From contig NZ_CP101655.1 of NCBI RefSeq assembly GCF_028830055.1, positions 4,990,262-5,054,261 on the forward strand: DNA of 64,000 nucleotides, read 5' to 3'. The stretch is from Pseudomonas serboccidentalis (GTDB lineage Bacteria; Pseudomonadota; Gammaproteobacteria; Pseudomonadales; Pseudomonadaceae). Every line of letters starts with the position of its first letter. Position 1 is the first letter of the stretch. Made by a program: the position numbers and the translations under genes. Positions 32,527 through 41,747 of the stretch are shown here, piece by piece. The notes under the pieces were generated by a model. It was not told where the DNA came from, ran no database searches, and saw nothing but the letters and a program-made list of their open reading frames with translations.

Positions 32527-32754
32527 CTAAACGGCCAGACCTACAGAAGCATCCTTTTTACCCCTCCCCACTACCTCCACCTGCGCGATTCTGATCTCGT
32601 TAATGATGTACAAGGCCTGACCGCCATCGTAGTTCTTCATCACGTCTCTTTCCGCTTGCTCAGCTAAAGCAAAGAGATCAATACCCAGCTCCTTTGCAGC
32701 TTCCATAAACGAAACCAGTGCCTTGGCACGCGCATCCGCGACAACATCACCCAT
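32527..32754 (-). CDS. Small hypothetical protein
   Basis: 75 residues from ATG 32754, chosen for the strong GAGGAG site 6 bases upstream. Mostly helical (ADARAKALVSFMEAAKELGI, LFALAEQAERDVMKNY), then QALYIINEIRIAQVEVVGRG. No signal peptide, no known family. Soluble and probably phage- or island-derived. The helical pattern and ribosome site make it a likely real gene. Confidence 0.65.
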   Translation of the reverse strand: MGDVVADARAKALVSFMEAAKELGIDLFALAEQAERDVMKNYDGGQALYIINEIRIAQVEVVGRGKKDASVGLAV

Positions 32755-33264
32755 AAATTCTCCTCGTTCCGGCTCCATGCCGGGCCGAACACAAATACCC
32801 TAATCCAAACCAAATTGCCACCATCGGTCACGGAGGGCGGCGCCTGGCTGGAGAAATCCATGAATAGCCCCCGCGCATACGTCCGACAGCACGATCAGGT
32901 GCCCACCGAAATTAGCCGCCGCGTCATCACTCGCAAGAACAGCATGTGCCTACCGGGGCCTCAGTGAAACGATCAATCAACCGGGCGCACCAGCGCTGCC
33001 GACAGACCTGGCCGGACTTCCGAAAGCGGCCTCGGAAATCAGCGATATGGGTGACACCAGCCTGCTGCTTGAGCACACAAAAGGCGACATTACTGAGCGA
33101 GTTCATTGCCGCGTCGGCGCCATCGCGAAGCCGTCAAAATAGACTAAAAAGAGTTCCATAACTCGAAACGTGCCCCTTGTAGAATGCGGCATGTAAAGGT
33201 GCTCGAAAATCAGAATAATGGAACGAAAAATCGCTATAAGCCGCGTATTTACTGGTTTCTATCG
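32755..33264. other. Possible frameshifted gene before the right attachment site
   Basis: ATG 32860 after GGAGAAA opens a 35-codon frame (MNSPRAYVRQHDQVPTEISR). A second frame then gives a more convincing protein to about 33140 (YRGLSETINQPGAPALPTDL, AASEISDMGDTSLLLE). One frameshift near 32945 would join them. No family was recognised. The remaining bases are AT-rich and hold no gene. Confidence 0.4.
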
Positions 33265-33325
33265 CGGTTTTGAAAACCGTCGTCTGTAACAGGTTCGTGA
33301 GTTCGAATCCCATCGCCTCCGCCAT
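33265..33325 (+). repeat. attR: partial tRNA-Ser copy
   Basis: A 61-base copy of the tRNA-Ser 3' half, with four mismatches to 21345-21405 and an exact 28-base end (TGAGTTCGAATCCCATCGCC then TCCGCCAT). It lacks the 5' half and cannot be a functional tRNA. Marks the right end of the island. Confidence 0.88.
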
Positions 33326-33360
33326 TCATCGATGGCAACGAACGACTCCCCTCATCTTCG

Positions 33361-34527
33361 TCACACCGCTGCGGCTTCAATCGCTCTGGAACGCCAGGCA
33401 AAAGCCAACACCATCAGCAGCCCCAGGCCTGCCATCGCCGCTCCGGCCAGGGAAATCGCCGGATAACCCAGACCCGCGTTGATCACCGCTCCGCCCAGTG
33501 CTGCGCCAATCGCATTGCCAAAATTGAAGGCGCCAATGTTCACCGCAGAGGCCAGATTGGGCGCGTCCTTCGCTGCTTCCATGACGCGCATTTGTAGCGG
33601 CGGCACCAGGGCAAAGCTGGCGCCCCCCCAAATCAGGATGGCTATGGCGGCCGGCAGCGGCCAACGCATCAGTACGGTGAACGCCAACAAGACGAGAATC
33701 AGCACGCTCAACGAGACAATCAAGGTGCGATCTATCGAACGGTCGGCGGCCTTGCCGCCCCACATGTTGCCCAGCGTCAACCCGACACCGAATAGCACCA
33801 GCATCGCGGTGATGAAGGCGGTGGACGCATGGGTCTCGCTGCTGAGGATCGGCGCGATGTAGGTGAAGACGGTGAACATGGCACTCGAACCGACGACGGT
33901 CAGGGCCAGCGCGCCCAGCACCGGGCCACGCCCCAACACCCGAATTTCCGCCATGGCTCCGACGCTTTGCGGCGTCTTCAGGTTAGGCAGGGCGAACCAC
34001 AGCGCGGCCATGGTCACCACGCCGAGGCCGGTAATACCCCAGAAAGCGGTGCGCCAACCGAACAGTTCGCCAAACCAGGCGGCCAGCGGCACACCGCCGA
34101 TGGTCGCCAGGGTCAGGCCCATGAACATCGCCGCAACCGCCCCGGCACGTTTCTCCGGGGCGACCACGCTGGCGGCGACGATAGAGCCAACGCCAAAAAA
34201 TGCACCATGGTTCAGTGAGGTCACCACCCTGGCGACCATGAGGCTGTAGTAATCGGTGGCCAGGGCTGACATCAGATTACCCAGGGTGAAAATCGCCATG
34301 AGCCCGATCAGCAGATAGCGCCGGGGAATCCTGCCGGTGGTCAGGGTCATCAGCGGTGCGCCGAGCAATACGCCCAGCGCGTAAGCGCTGACCAGCAAAC
34401 CGGCGGCGGGAATGGAAACGCCCAGATCCGCAGCGATACCCGGCAACATGCCCATGGGGGCGAATTCTGTTACGCCGATGCCAAAGGCACCGATTGCGAG
34501 TGCGACAAGTGGTGGATTGATACGCAT
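33361..34527 (-). CDS. MFS transporter (AraJ/drug-proton antiporter type)
   Basis: 388 residues, twelve predicted helices. MFS motifs: GAPLMTLTTGRIPRRYLL between helices 2 and 3 and SLNHGAFFGVGSIVAASVV in helix 5, as in the AraJ/NepI-like group. The start MRINPPLV at 34527 has AAGGAG; the much longer upstream open frame belongs to the divergent LysR region. It is divergent from the LysR gene at 34622, which is its likely regulator. Substrate unknown. Confidence 0.88.
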   Translation of the reverse strand: MRINPPLVALAIGAFGIGVTEFAPMGMLPGIAADLGVSIPAAGLLVSAYALGVLLGAPLMTLTTGRIPRRYLLIGLMAIFTLGNLMSALATDYYSLMVARVVTSLNHGAFFGVGSIVAASVVAPEKRAGAVAAMFMGLTLATIGGVPLAAWFGELFGWRTAFWGITGLGVVTMAALWFALPNLKTPQSVGAMAEIRVLGRGPVLGALALTVVGSSAMFTVFTYIAPILSSETHASTAFITAMLVLFGVGLTLGNMWGGKAADRSIDRTLIVSLSVLILVLLAFTVLMRWPLPAAIAILIWGGASFALVPPLQMRVMEAAKDAPNLASAVNIGAFNFGNAIGAALGGAVINAGLGYPAISLAGAAMAGLGLLMVLAFAWRSRAIEAAAV

Positions 34528-34621
34528 GGAAAGCTCCTTATCTATGCCGCTGATGCTACGATCCAGTCTTTTCAGGCGGTAGATAGTATTTTTGGCAACC
34601 ACCTTTGCGCAGGAGGCACAA

Positions 34622-35515
34622 GTGGATTTCAACGGCAGATCAGGTGAAATGAGCGTGTTCACCACCGTGGCGCAGGAAGGCAGCCTGTCGGCCGCCGCGC
34701 GTGCACTGGGCCTGACACCCTCGGCAGTCAGTCGGATCATCGCGCGTACCGAGCAACGTCTTGGCACCCGTCTGCTGTTGCGCACCACCCGAGCGATCAC
34801 CTTCACTGCCGAGGGCGAAGCGTTCCTGCGCGGCGCCCGGCGTATCCTGGCCGACATGAACGAGGTCGAAGAAGCCATCGCCGACCAGGGCGTACCCAAG
34901 GGGCGGTTGCGGGTCAGTGCCGCCCTTGGCCATGGACGGCTGGCCATCGTTCCCTTGGTCGCAGCATTTAGCGCCCGTTACCCGAACATCGTCGTCGACC
35001 TCACCCTCGGCGACGAAGTGGTCGACATTCTCGGCGGGCAGGCCGACGTCGCGATCCGCTTTGGCCATCTGCCCGACAGTCCGCTGACCGCGCGCAGGAT
35101 CGGCACCACCGGCCAGGTCGTGGTGGCATCGCCCGAGTACCTGCAGCGCCACGGCATCCCCCAGGAACCGGAAGACCTGCTACAGCACAACTGCCTGCGC
35201 TTCAACTTCCGGCGTGCCGAACCCAACTGGCCGTTCATCCGCGATGGAAAAGAGTTTTCCCTGAAGGTCAGCGGCAACATCGAATGCAGCAGCGGCGAAG
35301 CGCTGGCACAACTCGCGCGAGTCGGTGCCGGCATTGCACGTATCGGTGAGTTCAGCGTGAGCGAGGATCTGCAGCGCGGCGACCTGATTGCGCTGTTGGA
35401 AACCTCCAACCCCGGGGACCAGGAACCGATTCATGCGGTGTTCGTCGGCGGGTCGGCAATGCCGGCGCGGGTGCGATTGTTCGTGGACTTCTTGCTGGAA
35501 CATCACCGGATGTAA
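34622..35515 (+). CDS. LysR-family regulator, likely of the divergent MFS gene
   Basis: 297 residues starting at GTG 34622, preceded by AGGAGG at ideal spacing; the upstream ATG at 34592 would run into the promoter. HTH: FTTVAQEGSLSAAARALGLTPSAVSR. The effector domain has the usual LRVSAALGHGRLAIVPLVAAF and LRFNFRRAEPNWPF. Close in type to the LTTRs paired with MFS exporters. 94 bases separate it from the MFS start. Confidence 0.9.
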   Translation: MDFNGRSGEMSVFTTVAQEGSLSAAARALGLTPSAVSRIIARTEQRLGTRLLLRTTRAITFTAEGEAFLRGARRILADMNEVEEAIADQGVPKGRLRVSAALGHGRLAIVPLVAAFSARYPNIVVDLTLGDEVVDILGGQADVAIRFGHLPDSPLTARRIGTTGQVVVASPEYLQRHGIPQEPEDLLQHNCLRFNFRRAEPNWPFIRDGKEFSLKVSGNIECSSGEALAQLARVGAGIARIGEFSVSEDLQRGDLIALLETSNPGDQEPIHAVFVGGSAMPARVRLFVDFLLEHHRM

Positions 35516-35686
35516 GCACGCTCACTGGCCTGACCAAGGTGGCCATCGTCTTCCCCGAAAGCAGGCTCTCGCTGATGCAAAACCTACTCAGCGTTGGCGA
35601 AGGCCATTTCTCCCGCGGCGCTCAACAAGCCACCGATGTGGTCGGGTGCGCGTGAGCAAATCTCCAGCGATGCATGTCCACGTTAC

Positions 35687-36196
35687 TCATGACTGTAACT
35701 GCACGGTCATGGCGCGATATACATTCAGCCCCTGCAGATCGCTGGCCCTGGCCTGAGCGCAATCCAGTTTTGCCAGCCAGCGGTGTGCAGGGGTCTTGTC
35801 CAAGGCAACGGCGTGCAGCGCTAAAGGCGTAAGGCCTAACTCAATCAGCACGTGAGGGCCTTGTTCACTGATCAACAGGAATTCGTTCGTGCCCACGGCA
35901 ACTACCTGGTCCGGCCCGGCATAGAGGTTGCGTCTCCAATCAGTGATGTGCGACTGCCAGCGGGAAAAATTGCCACCTCCTTTTTGGCGATACTCGTCGC
36001 TTTGCAATACGGCGAGCGTATCGACTGAATGTAAAGCCAGGTAGGCCGGGCAAGTGCCGCTCAAGGCTTTGAAACGCTGTGAGGCGCTGAAACCGCTCAC
36101 CGAGATCAGCGCCGGCAGTTTTTCCAGGCTGTAAAAACCATTCCACTCGGCTTCGCTGGCGGGGTCAGCGTAGTTGCATTCGACTGTGTAAATCAT
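35687..36196 (-). CDS. Conserved hypothetical protein (EthD-like dimeric alpha/beta barrel suspected)
   Basis: 169 residues, cytoplasmic. MIYTVECNYADPASEAEWN followed by FYSLEKLPALISVSGFSASQ and YLALHSVDTLAVL resembles the ferredoxin-like strands of EthD/dimeric-barrel proteins. The C-terminal half (HVLIELGLTPLALHAVALDK) forms a second such unit. Divergent from the LysR gene at 36319, so it may be its target. No catalytic residues can be named. 35516-35686 holds no other gene. Confidence 0.65.
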   Translation of the reverse strand: MIYTVECNYADPASEAEWNGFYSLEKLPALISVSGFSASQRFKALSGTCPAYLALHSVDTLAVLQSDEYRQKGGGNFSRWQSHITDWRRNLYAGPDQVVAVGTNEFLLISEQGPHVLIELGLTPLALHAVALDKTPAHRWLAKLDCAQARASDLQGLNVYRAMTVQLQS

Positions 36197-36318
36197 AAAG
36201 TCACCTCACTGATTGATGTTCCATCATGCTAGTGGCACGGTAATGACCCTTAAAACGATTTTTCGGCACCACTTAGTGACCAAAAATCAAGGTGGCTGTC
36301 TTGACTCCAGGAAAGACC

Positions 36319-37206
36319 ATGCGTCGAAAACTCCCCAGTAACGCAGCACTGATTGCCTTTGAAACAGCAGCCCGCCATGGCAGCTTTGCCCGTGCCGCAA
36401 ACGAATTGGCCTTGACCGAGGGCGCAATCAGTCGGCAGATAGGCCGCCTGGAAGCCTTTCTGGGCGTCACCCTGTTCGAGCGCGTTGGCAACCGCGTGCG
36501 GCTCTTGCCTAACGGTGAGCGCTACGCGGCGCAAGTGCGCGAACTACTCGACCGCCTCGACAGGGACTGCCAGTATTTGATGGGCCAGCCCAGAAACGGC
36601 GCAAGCCTGGATATCGCCGTCAGCCCAACCTTTGCCCTGCGCTGGCTAATCCCGCGTTTGTCTGGCTTCAACCAGCAACACCCAAATATCTGCGTACACC
36701 TCTCGGAACGCATGGAACCGTTCGTACTTGCCGGCAGCGGCTTTGATGCCGCCATCCATTTTGAGCACCCGGCCTGGACAGGCATGCACACGCACCGCCT
36801 GTTGAACGAAGTGTTAATTCCGGTTTGTCACCCTGCCCTCCTGAATCAAGGCAAGCAGGCAACGGCTCTGGATTCACTGCCGCGATTACACCGACGACAG
36901 AACCCGGATGCGTGGCAGCGCTACGCTCAGGAAACCGGGATTATCCTGACCAACCCGGCGATGGGCGCGCACTACGATTTGCATGCGATGTTGATTGAGG
37001 CCGCACTGGCTGGTCTCGGTGTGGCACTCGTACCGCGACTGTATGTGGAAGCAGAGCTGGCGCAAGGCCGTCTGGTTGCACCATGGCCGCAGGAGAAGAA
37101 TGTCGCCAAGACCTTTTGTCTCGTGTTGCCTGAACCACTCAAGCTGAGCCGCGCGCCCGTCCAGGCCTTTGCACATTGGCTGTTGGAAGAGGCGCAGGTG
37201 AAGTAA
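36319..37206 (+). CDS. LysR-family regulator (GcvA-like)
   Basis: 295 residues. RRKLPSNAALIAFETAARHG followed by SFARAANELALTEGAISRQI is the GcvA/AmpR-type HTH. LDIAVSPTFALRWLIPRLSGF and DAAIHFEHPAW are the usual effector-domain landmarks. The ATG at 36319 is preceded by CAGGAAAG. Divergent from the EthD-like gene and upstream of the epimerase-like gene (109 bases). Which of the two it controls is not clear. Confidence 0.9.
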   Translation: MRRKLPSNAALIAFETAARHGSFARAANELALTEGAISRQIGRLEAFLGVTLFERVGNRVRLLPNGERYAAQVRELLDRLDRDCQYLMGQPRNGASLDIAVSPTFALRWLIPRLSGFNQQHPNICVHLSERMEPFVLAGSGFDAAIHFEHPAWTGMHTHRLLNEVLIPVCHPALLNQGKQATALDSLPRLHRRQNPDAWQRYAQETGIILTNPAMGAHYDLHAMLIEAALAGLGVALVPRLYVEAELAQGRLVAPWPQEKNVAKTFCLVLPEPLKLSRAPVQAFAHWLLEEAQVK

Positions 37207-37314
37207 GGTCCCGAATCTTTCTTTGCATTGAATGGCATTGCGTCACTTTTTGAGCTTGCTGAAACGTTTCATCACGTTTATAAAAAGGGCACAACTCCAA
37301 GAAAGGCTGCTGCC

Positions 37315-38529
37315 ATGACCCCGCTCAAACTCTTCGTTGCCCTCAGCGCACTGTCCGCTGCCTCCCACGCCATGGCTTGGGATTACGTCCTGCTCGATAC
37401 CGACAACGCCGCCCGGAACTGGCAGGTCACCAGCCAGCAACTCGGCATAAAAACCGACAAACCCTTCAGCGTGTCCCTGCGCACCTTGCATGGCGGTCGA
37501 CAGGAGGGCGTCAGCATTGTCGACATCGATAACGGCACGATGAAACTCTCGGTAGTGCCCACACGGGGAATGAACGTCTTGCAGGCCTCGGTCGGCAATG
37601 TGCGCATGGGCTGGGATTCACCGGTCAAGGAAGTGGTCAATCCGTCCTTCATCGAACTCAATGGCCGCGGTGGTCTGGGCTGGCTGGAGGGTTTCAATGA
37701 GCTGGTCACCCGCTGCGGATACGAATGGGTCGGCCACCCTGGCGTCGACAATGGCGAACTGCTGACCCTGCACGGTCGGGCCGCCAACATTCCTGCGAAC
37801 AAAGTCACCCTGCACATCGATGAAACACCACCGTACGCCATCACCCTGCGCGGCGAACTGAAGGAGCAGGCGTTCAAGAAGGTCGACTTCTCCGTCGCGA
37901 CCGAACTGGTCACCGCACCCGGCAGCGTAGCGTTCGCCCTCAACGACACCCTGACCAACAACGGCGACTATCCGAAGGAATACCAGGCGCTGTATCACAG
38001 CAACTTCAGCACCCCGTTCCTGGAACAGGGCGCTCGTTTCGCCGCGCCCGTGAAACAGGTGTCGCCGTTCAACGACAAGGCCAAGGGCGATCTGCCCGAC
38101 TGGCAAACCTACCGCGCACCGACCAAGGACTACGACGAAACGGTCTACAACGTGGTGCCGTATGCCGATGCCAAGGGCGATACGTTGGCCGTGCTGCACA
38201 ACAAGGCCGGCAGCCTGGGCGTTTCGGTCGGTTTCAATACTCAGACACTGCCGGTGTTTTCCCTGTGGAAAAACACCGATACCCAAGGTCAGGGCTATGT
38301 CACGGGGCTGGAGCCGGGGACCAGTTTTTCCTACAACCGCCGTTACCAGCGACCACTGAACCTGGTACCAACAATTGGGCCGAAGGAACACAAGCAGTTC
38401 CGCATCAGCTACAGCTTGTTGGCGGATAAGGCGGCTGTGGACAAGGCCTTGAAGCAGGTAAACGAGATTCAGGGTGGGCGCGAGACCGAGGTGCGGCAGA
38501 CGCCGCTGGTTGATCTGAGCAAGGGGTGA
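37315..38529 (+). CDS. Exported aldose-1-epimerase-like protein (DUF4432)
   Basis: 404 residues with a signal peptide (LFVALSALSAASHAMA). The rest is a galactose-mutarotase-type beta supersandwich: VVPTRGMNVLQA, GWDSPVKEVVNP, LEGFNELVTRCGYEWVG, LYHSNFSTPFLE with the expected His/Glu surroundings, and VTGLEPGTSFSYNRRY. DUF4432 proteins are usually cytoplasmic; here the signal peptide puts it in the periplasm. It probably interconverts anomers of a sugar or sugar acid. No transporter is next to it. Confidence 0.85.
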   Translation: MTPLKLFVALSALSAASHAMAWDYVLLDTDNAARNWQVTSQQLGIKTDKPFSVSLRTLHGGRQEGVSIVDIDNGTMKLSVVPTRGMNVLQASVGNVRMGWDSPVKEVVNPSFIELNGRGGLGWLEGFNELVTRCGYEWVGHPGVDNGELLTLHGRAANIPANKVTLHIDETPPYAITLRGELKEQAFKKVDFSVATELVTAPGSVAFALNDTLTNNGDYPKEYQALYHSNFSTPFLEQGARFAAPVKQVSPFNDKAKGDLPDWQTYRAPTKDYDETVYNVVPYADAKGDTLAVLHNKAGSLGVSVGFNTQTLPVFSLWKNTDTQGQGYVTGLEPGTSFSYNRRYQRPLNLVPTIGPKEHKQFRISYSLLADKAAVDKALKQVNEIQGGRETEVRQTPLVDLSKG

Positions 38530-38535
38530 TACTGG

Positions 38536-38676
38536 CTAGAGCATTGCCGGCCGATATTGCAGCGCCTCGGCCAGATGTTCGCGCCTGATCCCGTCAGCTG
38601 GTTCAAGGTCCGCCAGCGTGCGCGCGACCTTGAGCAGTCGATGGGCTGCTGTTTGCCTGATGACGTAATCGGTCAT
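38536..38676 (-). pseudogene. 3' fragment of a ComM/YifB-type AAA ATPase gene
   Basis: The 46 codons MTDYVIRQTAAHRLLKVART then LADLEPADGIRREHLAEALQ match the conserved C-terminus of ComM/YifB Mg-chelatase-like ATPases (VARTIADL, HLAEALQYR). The remaining ~450 residues are absent: upstream sequence to 38753 is unrelated. A stray gene fragment, presumably left by recombination. Confidence 0.75.
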
Positions 38677-38753
38677 TGTCCGCTCTGGCCGATTGCTGCC
38701 TGTCATGACTGACCGAAATCGACGCCTCACGGCAGACAGCCCGGCCACTGGTA

Positions 38754-39074
38754 TCAAGTGTCGGATTGATGAGCAGCCCAGTGCTTCATCTCTTCTGCAA
38801 TGAAGTGATTCACCAGGTCGCTGTACATTTTCTCGATTGCATCTGGATTCAGACCCTCGGCCTCTGCCCACTCGCGTCGAGTGACCAGCATGGCCTTGAA
38901 TCGCTCCGGCGCACGTACTGAAGTCGCCGAGGTCTTGAACTTCGAGGCCGCGAGTACGTAGTGAAAGCGCTTGCCCAACAGCTGGATGACAGCCTGATCA
39001 AGGGCATCGATCTCGCGCCGGATGTCCTCCATGCCTGCACACGCTTCGGGCTGCAAATGATTGATGACTTCCAT
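38754..39074 (-). CDS. AroQ-class chorismate mutase / PchB-like isochorismate lyase
   Basis: 106 residues, the length of PchB. The three-helix AroQ fold is clear: DIRREIDALDQAVIQLLGKR, YVLAASKFK, APERFKAML, REWAEAEGL, HFIAEEMKHW. Arg19, Arg36 and Lys47 align with PchB Arg14, Arg31 and Lys42, which hold the substrate. The fourth position, Gln90 in PchB (AEQIKYW), is Glu95 here. It makes either prephenate from chorismate or salicylate plus pyruvate from isochorismate. No pchA or other siderophore gene is adjacent, so the product is open. Confidence 0.82.
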   Translation of the reverse strand: MEVINHLQPEACAGMEDIRREIDALDQAVIQLLGKRFHYVLAASKFKTSATSVRAPERFKAMLVTRREWAEAEGLNPDAIEKMYSDLVNHFIAEEMKHWAAHQSDT

Positions 39075-39234
39075 GTAGGGACACTCCGTTTGTTGAAAAA
39101 ATCCTGGGACTTCACCGTCCGGTGACGACCGATTGCAGTGATCAAAGAGCGGTCGCCTTCAGCGCCTGCGCTATTTACGCCTCAATAAATGATAGTGACG
39201 AAGGCACCCATACGGATACCCCCGTCGTTTACGG

Positions 39235-40158
39235 CTATTCGGTTTGCGTGCCACGGGGAAGGACGCTGAGGATTTCCATCAGAAACTCGATAAACACATT
39301 AATCCGGCTGGAGCCACGGTGATTAGGCAAGTACAACGCGTTGATGCACGTGCTGGCACTGCCGGGATTGATCTCGTAATGCTCGAGCACCCGGGTCAAC
39401 CGGCCGGCTGCCACGTCTTCGCGCACCAGCCAGTCGGCCAGCAGCGTCACCCCACCTCCGCCGATGGCTGCTTCGCGCAGAATATCGGCGTTGTTGCTTT
39501 GCAGGCGGCCGTGGACGTTGAGCTGAATGGGCGCTTCCTCACTCTGAAAGGTCCAGTGCTGGTGTGTGCCGCCGTAATCGAAACGCAGGCATTGATGCTC
39601 GAGCAAATCCCGTGGGTGACATAGCGCCGCGCTACGGGCCAGATATTCGGGACTGGCCACCACCCAGCGTTCGAAATGCCCTACCCGTTTGCTGACGATG
39701 TCTTCACTGACCACGGAAGACCCCAGCCGGACCGAAACATCGATCTGTTCGCTGAGCAGGTCACTGACCTGATCGCTCAGCGACAGACTGATCTCAAGAC
39801 CCGGATGCCGCTCGAGCAAACGGCTCAGGTGCGGCGCGATAAGGCGTCGCCCGAATTCCACCGGCACGCTGATGCGCAGTCGGCCCTGCGGCTCGCTGCC
39901 ACGGTCAGCGACGACGGCATCGGCTTCGTCGATCGCGTCGAGAATCGCCACGGCTTTTTCGAAATAGGTCTGGCCGGCGACGGTCACGCTGGTGTTGCGC
40001 GTGGTGCGATTGAGCAGGCTCGCACCCAGCTCGTTTTCCAGCCCCGCAACTTGCCGTGTCACTGACGACGTTGAGATCCCGAGTTTGCGCGCGGCTGAGG
40101 AATAGCCCCCGCAGCGCACGGTTTCAACAAACATCTTCAGTGCCAGCAACTTGTCCAT
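39235..40158 (-). CDS. LysR-family regulator
   Basis: 307 residues from ATG 40158 (MDKLLALKMFVETVRCGGYS); the longer frame upstream is Arg-rich and spurious. HTH: SSAARKLGISTSSVTRQVAGL. Effector domain: GRLRISVPVEFGRRLIAPHL, LRFDYGGTHQHW. The ribosome site is poor. It lies 94 bases downstream of the same-strand MFS gene and could be read from its promoter, and may regulate it. Confidence 0.88.
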   Translation of the reverse strand: MDKLLALKMFVETVRCGGYSSAARKLGISTSSVTRQVAGLENELGASLLNRTTRNTSVTVAGQTYFEKAVAILDAIDEADAVVADRGSEPQGRLRISVPVEFGRRLIAPHLSRLLERHPGLEISLSLSDQVSDLLSEQIDVSVRLGSSVVSEDIVSKRVGHFERWVVASPEYLARSAALCHPRDLLEHQCLRFDYGGTHQHWTFQSEEAPIQLNVHGRLQSNNADILREAAIGGGGVTLLADWLVREDVAAGRLTRVLEHYEINPGSASTCINALYLPNHRGSSRINVFIEFLMEILSVLPRGTQTE

Positions 40159-40252
40159 AAGCGGGGTCCGGTCGTAAGGGATCCCGGACGATTGTGCATC
40201 ACTGCTCGCCCGTCGTCTTGTACCGGCGTGCTTGCACGCCCTCGCCCGGTGT

Positions 40253-41452
40253 TCAGACATCGGCCTTGCGGCTCACGAACAACCCGAGCGCAAGCGCTGG
40301 CAGCAACGCCACCGCGACGGCGGACAGGTTCCAGCCGAAATGCTCGTACAGCGGGCTCGCGACCAGAGACCCCAGCGCGCCGCCGACGAAAATGCTGGTC
40401 ATGTACACCGCGTTAAGACGCGCACGGCTGTGTGGATCAAGGGCGTACACCTCACGCTGACCGAGCACCATGTTCAATTGCACGGCGAAATCCAGCAGCA
40501 CCGCACACACCACCAGCCAGACATAGCCGCTGCCCGGTAGCGCGGCGATCAACAGCGACACCGGCGCCAGCAACAACGCGACCTGTGTGCCGCGACGACC
40601 ATGTCCGGCATCGGCCAGACGCCCGGCAATCGGCGCCGCAATGGCACCCACCGCACCGACCAAAGCGAAGATCGCCACGTGCGCCTGAGTGAAGCCGTGG
40701 TGCCGCATCAGTTCAATCGGGGCGAGGGTCCAGAACAGGCTGAAACTGGCGAACAGCAGCCCTTGGTACAACGAGCGCTGACGCAACACCGGATAACGCC
40801 GGGCCAAGGCAAACACCGACCCGATCAACGCAGCATACGTAGCTTTATGCGTCGGCAGCCGACGCGGCAATGCCACAGCGGTAATCAGCGCGATGAGCGC
40901 CATCAGGGCCGCAGCGCTGTAAAACACCCCGCGCCAGCCGAACACGTCGACCAACAGGCTCGACAGTGGCCGCGACAACAGAATGCCCAGCAGCAGACCG
41001 CTCATGATATTGCCGACCACGCGGCCACGGCTGGCCTCGGGTGCCAGGTGCGCCGCCAGCGGTACGAGGATCTGCACGGCCACCGAGGTGAGGCCGATCA
41101 ACAAGGACAGCACCAGGAACATCGACGGCGAATGGGTCAGTCCGGCGCACAACAGCGTGACACTCGCCGCGAGGGTGAAGCCGACCACCAGACGGCGGTT
41201 TTCCATCAGGTCGGCCAGTGGCACCAGCAGCAACAGACCCAGCGCGTAGCCAAACTGCGTGAGCGAAACGATCAGGCTGGCATTGGCGCTGGACAGACCG
41301 ATCTGCGGCGCAATCAGCTCAACGATCGGCTGAGCGTAATAAAGATTGGCCACGACCGCGCCACAGCAGAACGCAAGGAACGCGACCATCAGGCCGGAAA
41401 GTGAAGTTGGCTGTTCGGCGCTGGCCGCAACGGCCGGGTTGCCCGTGAGCAT
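40253..41452 (-). CDS. MFS transporter (YnfM/multidrug-like)
   Basis: 399 residues, twelve helices: FCCGAVVANLYYAQPIVELI, then YALGLLLLVPLADLMENRRL (MFS motif A) and VVGNIMSGLLLGILLSRPLS. The ANLYYAQP start is typical of a group of Pseudomonas exporters found beside LysR genes. Divergent from the molybdenum hydroxylase operon; the 295 bases between (41453-41747) hold no certain gene, although 41600-41698 reads LQHWRFLYALALGAAVYIG, perhaps the start of a lost DUF1345 membrane protein. Confidence 0.88.
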   Translation of the reverse strand: MLTGNPAVAASAEQPTSLSGLMVAFLAFCCGAVVANLYYAQPIVELIAPQIGLSSANASLIVSLTQFGYALGLLLLVPLADLMENRRLVVGFTLAASVTLLCAGLTHSPSMFLVLSLLIGLTSVAVQILVPLAAHLAPEASRGRVVGNIMSGLLLGILLSRPLSSLLVDVFGWRGVFYSAAALMALIALITAVALPRRLPTHKATYAALIGSVFALARRYPVLRQRSLYQGLLFASFSLFWTLAPIELMRHHGFTQAHVAIFALVGAVGAIAAPIAGRLADAGHGRRGTQVALLLAPVSLLIAALPGSGYVWLVVCAVLLDFAVQLNMVLGQREVYALDPHSRARLNAVYMTSIFVGGALGSLVASPLYEHFGWNLSAVAVALLPALALGLFVSRKADV

Positions 41453-41747
41453 GATGACACCTCATTGAGTTCAGGAACGTGCTGCCAAGGCTACGGCCGC
41501 GTGTCGATGAGCAGAATCCATGCGTCAGGCAACGCAGTGATGCGTCCCGCGCAACGTCGCAGCCGTTGCTTTTGGCGCAACGCGCTGTTGCGTGCGCCGG
41601 TGATTCTCCAGCACTGGCGGTTTCTCTACGCTTTGGCCCTTGGCGCAGCCGTCTACATCGGCGCCCTTCCCCGGCCGTTACAAGGAGCGTTGTCATGACC
41701 CGTATCCCCTCCGTTCTGCCATTGCCTGCCGCGTTTTTCTCTGTCCC

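Larger units (their letters stand above)
21405..33325. mobile_element. tRNA-Ser genomic island, about 12 kb, no integrase
   Basis: Bounded by the intact tRNA-Ser and the 61-base copy of its 3' half. Content unlike the flanks: a borosin-like RiPP operon, phage lysis genes, several decayed frames and stretches of lower GC (about 29240-30540 and 31800-33260). No tyrosine recombinase or excisionase was found in any frame, so the island is probably fixed. Decayed genes are concentrated in the right third. Confidence 0.8.

Noticed and set aside
32156..32530. 124-codon plus-strand frame
   Set aside because: Composition is Arg/Thr/Pro-rich and it conflicts with a better-supported broken frame at 32200.
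41465..41698. 77-codon frame that may be a truncated DUF1345 membrane protein
   Set aside because: Only about 30 residues look hydrophobic and no conserved motif is seen; mentioned under the MFS gene only.
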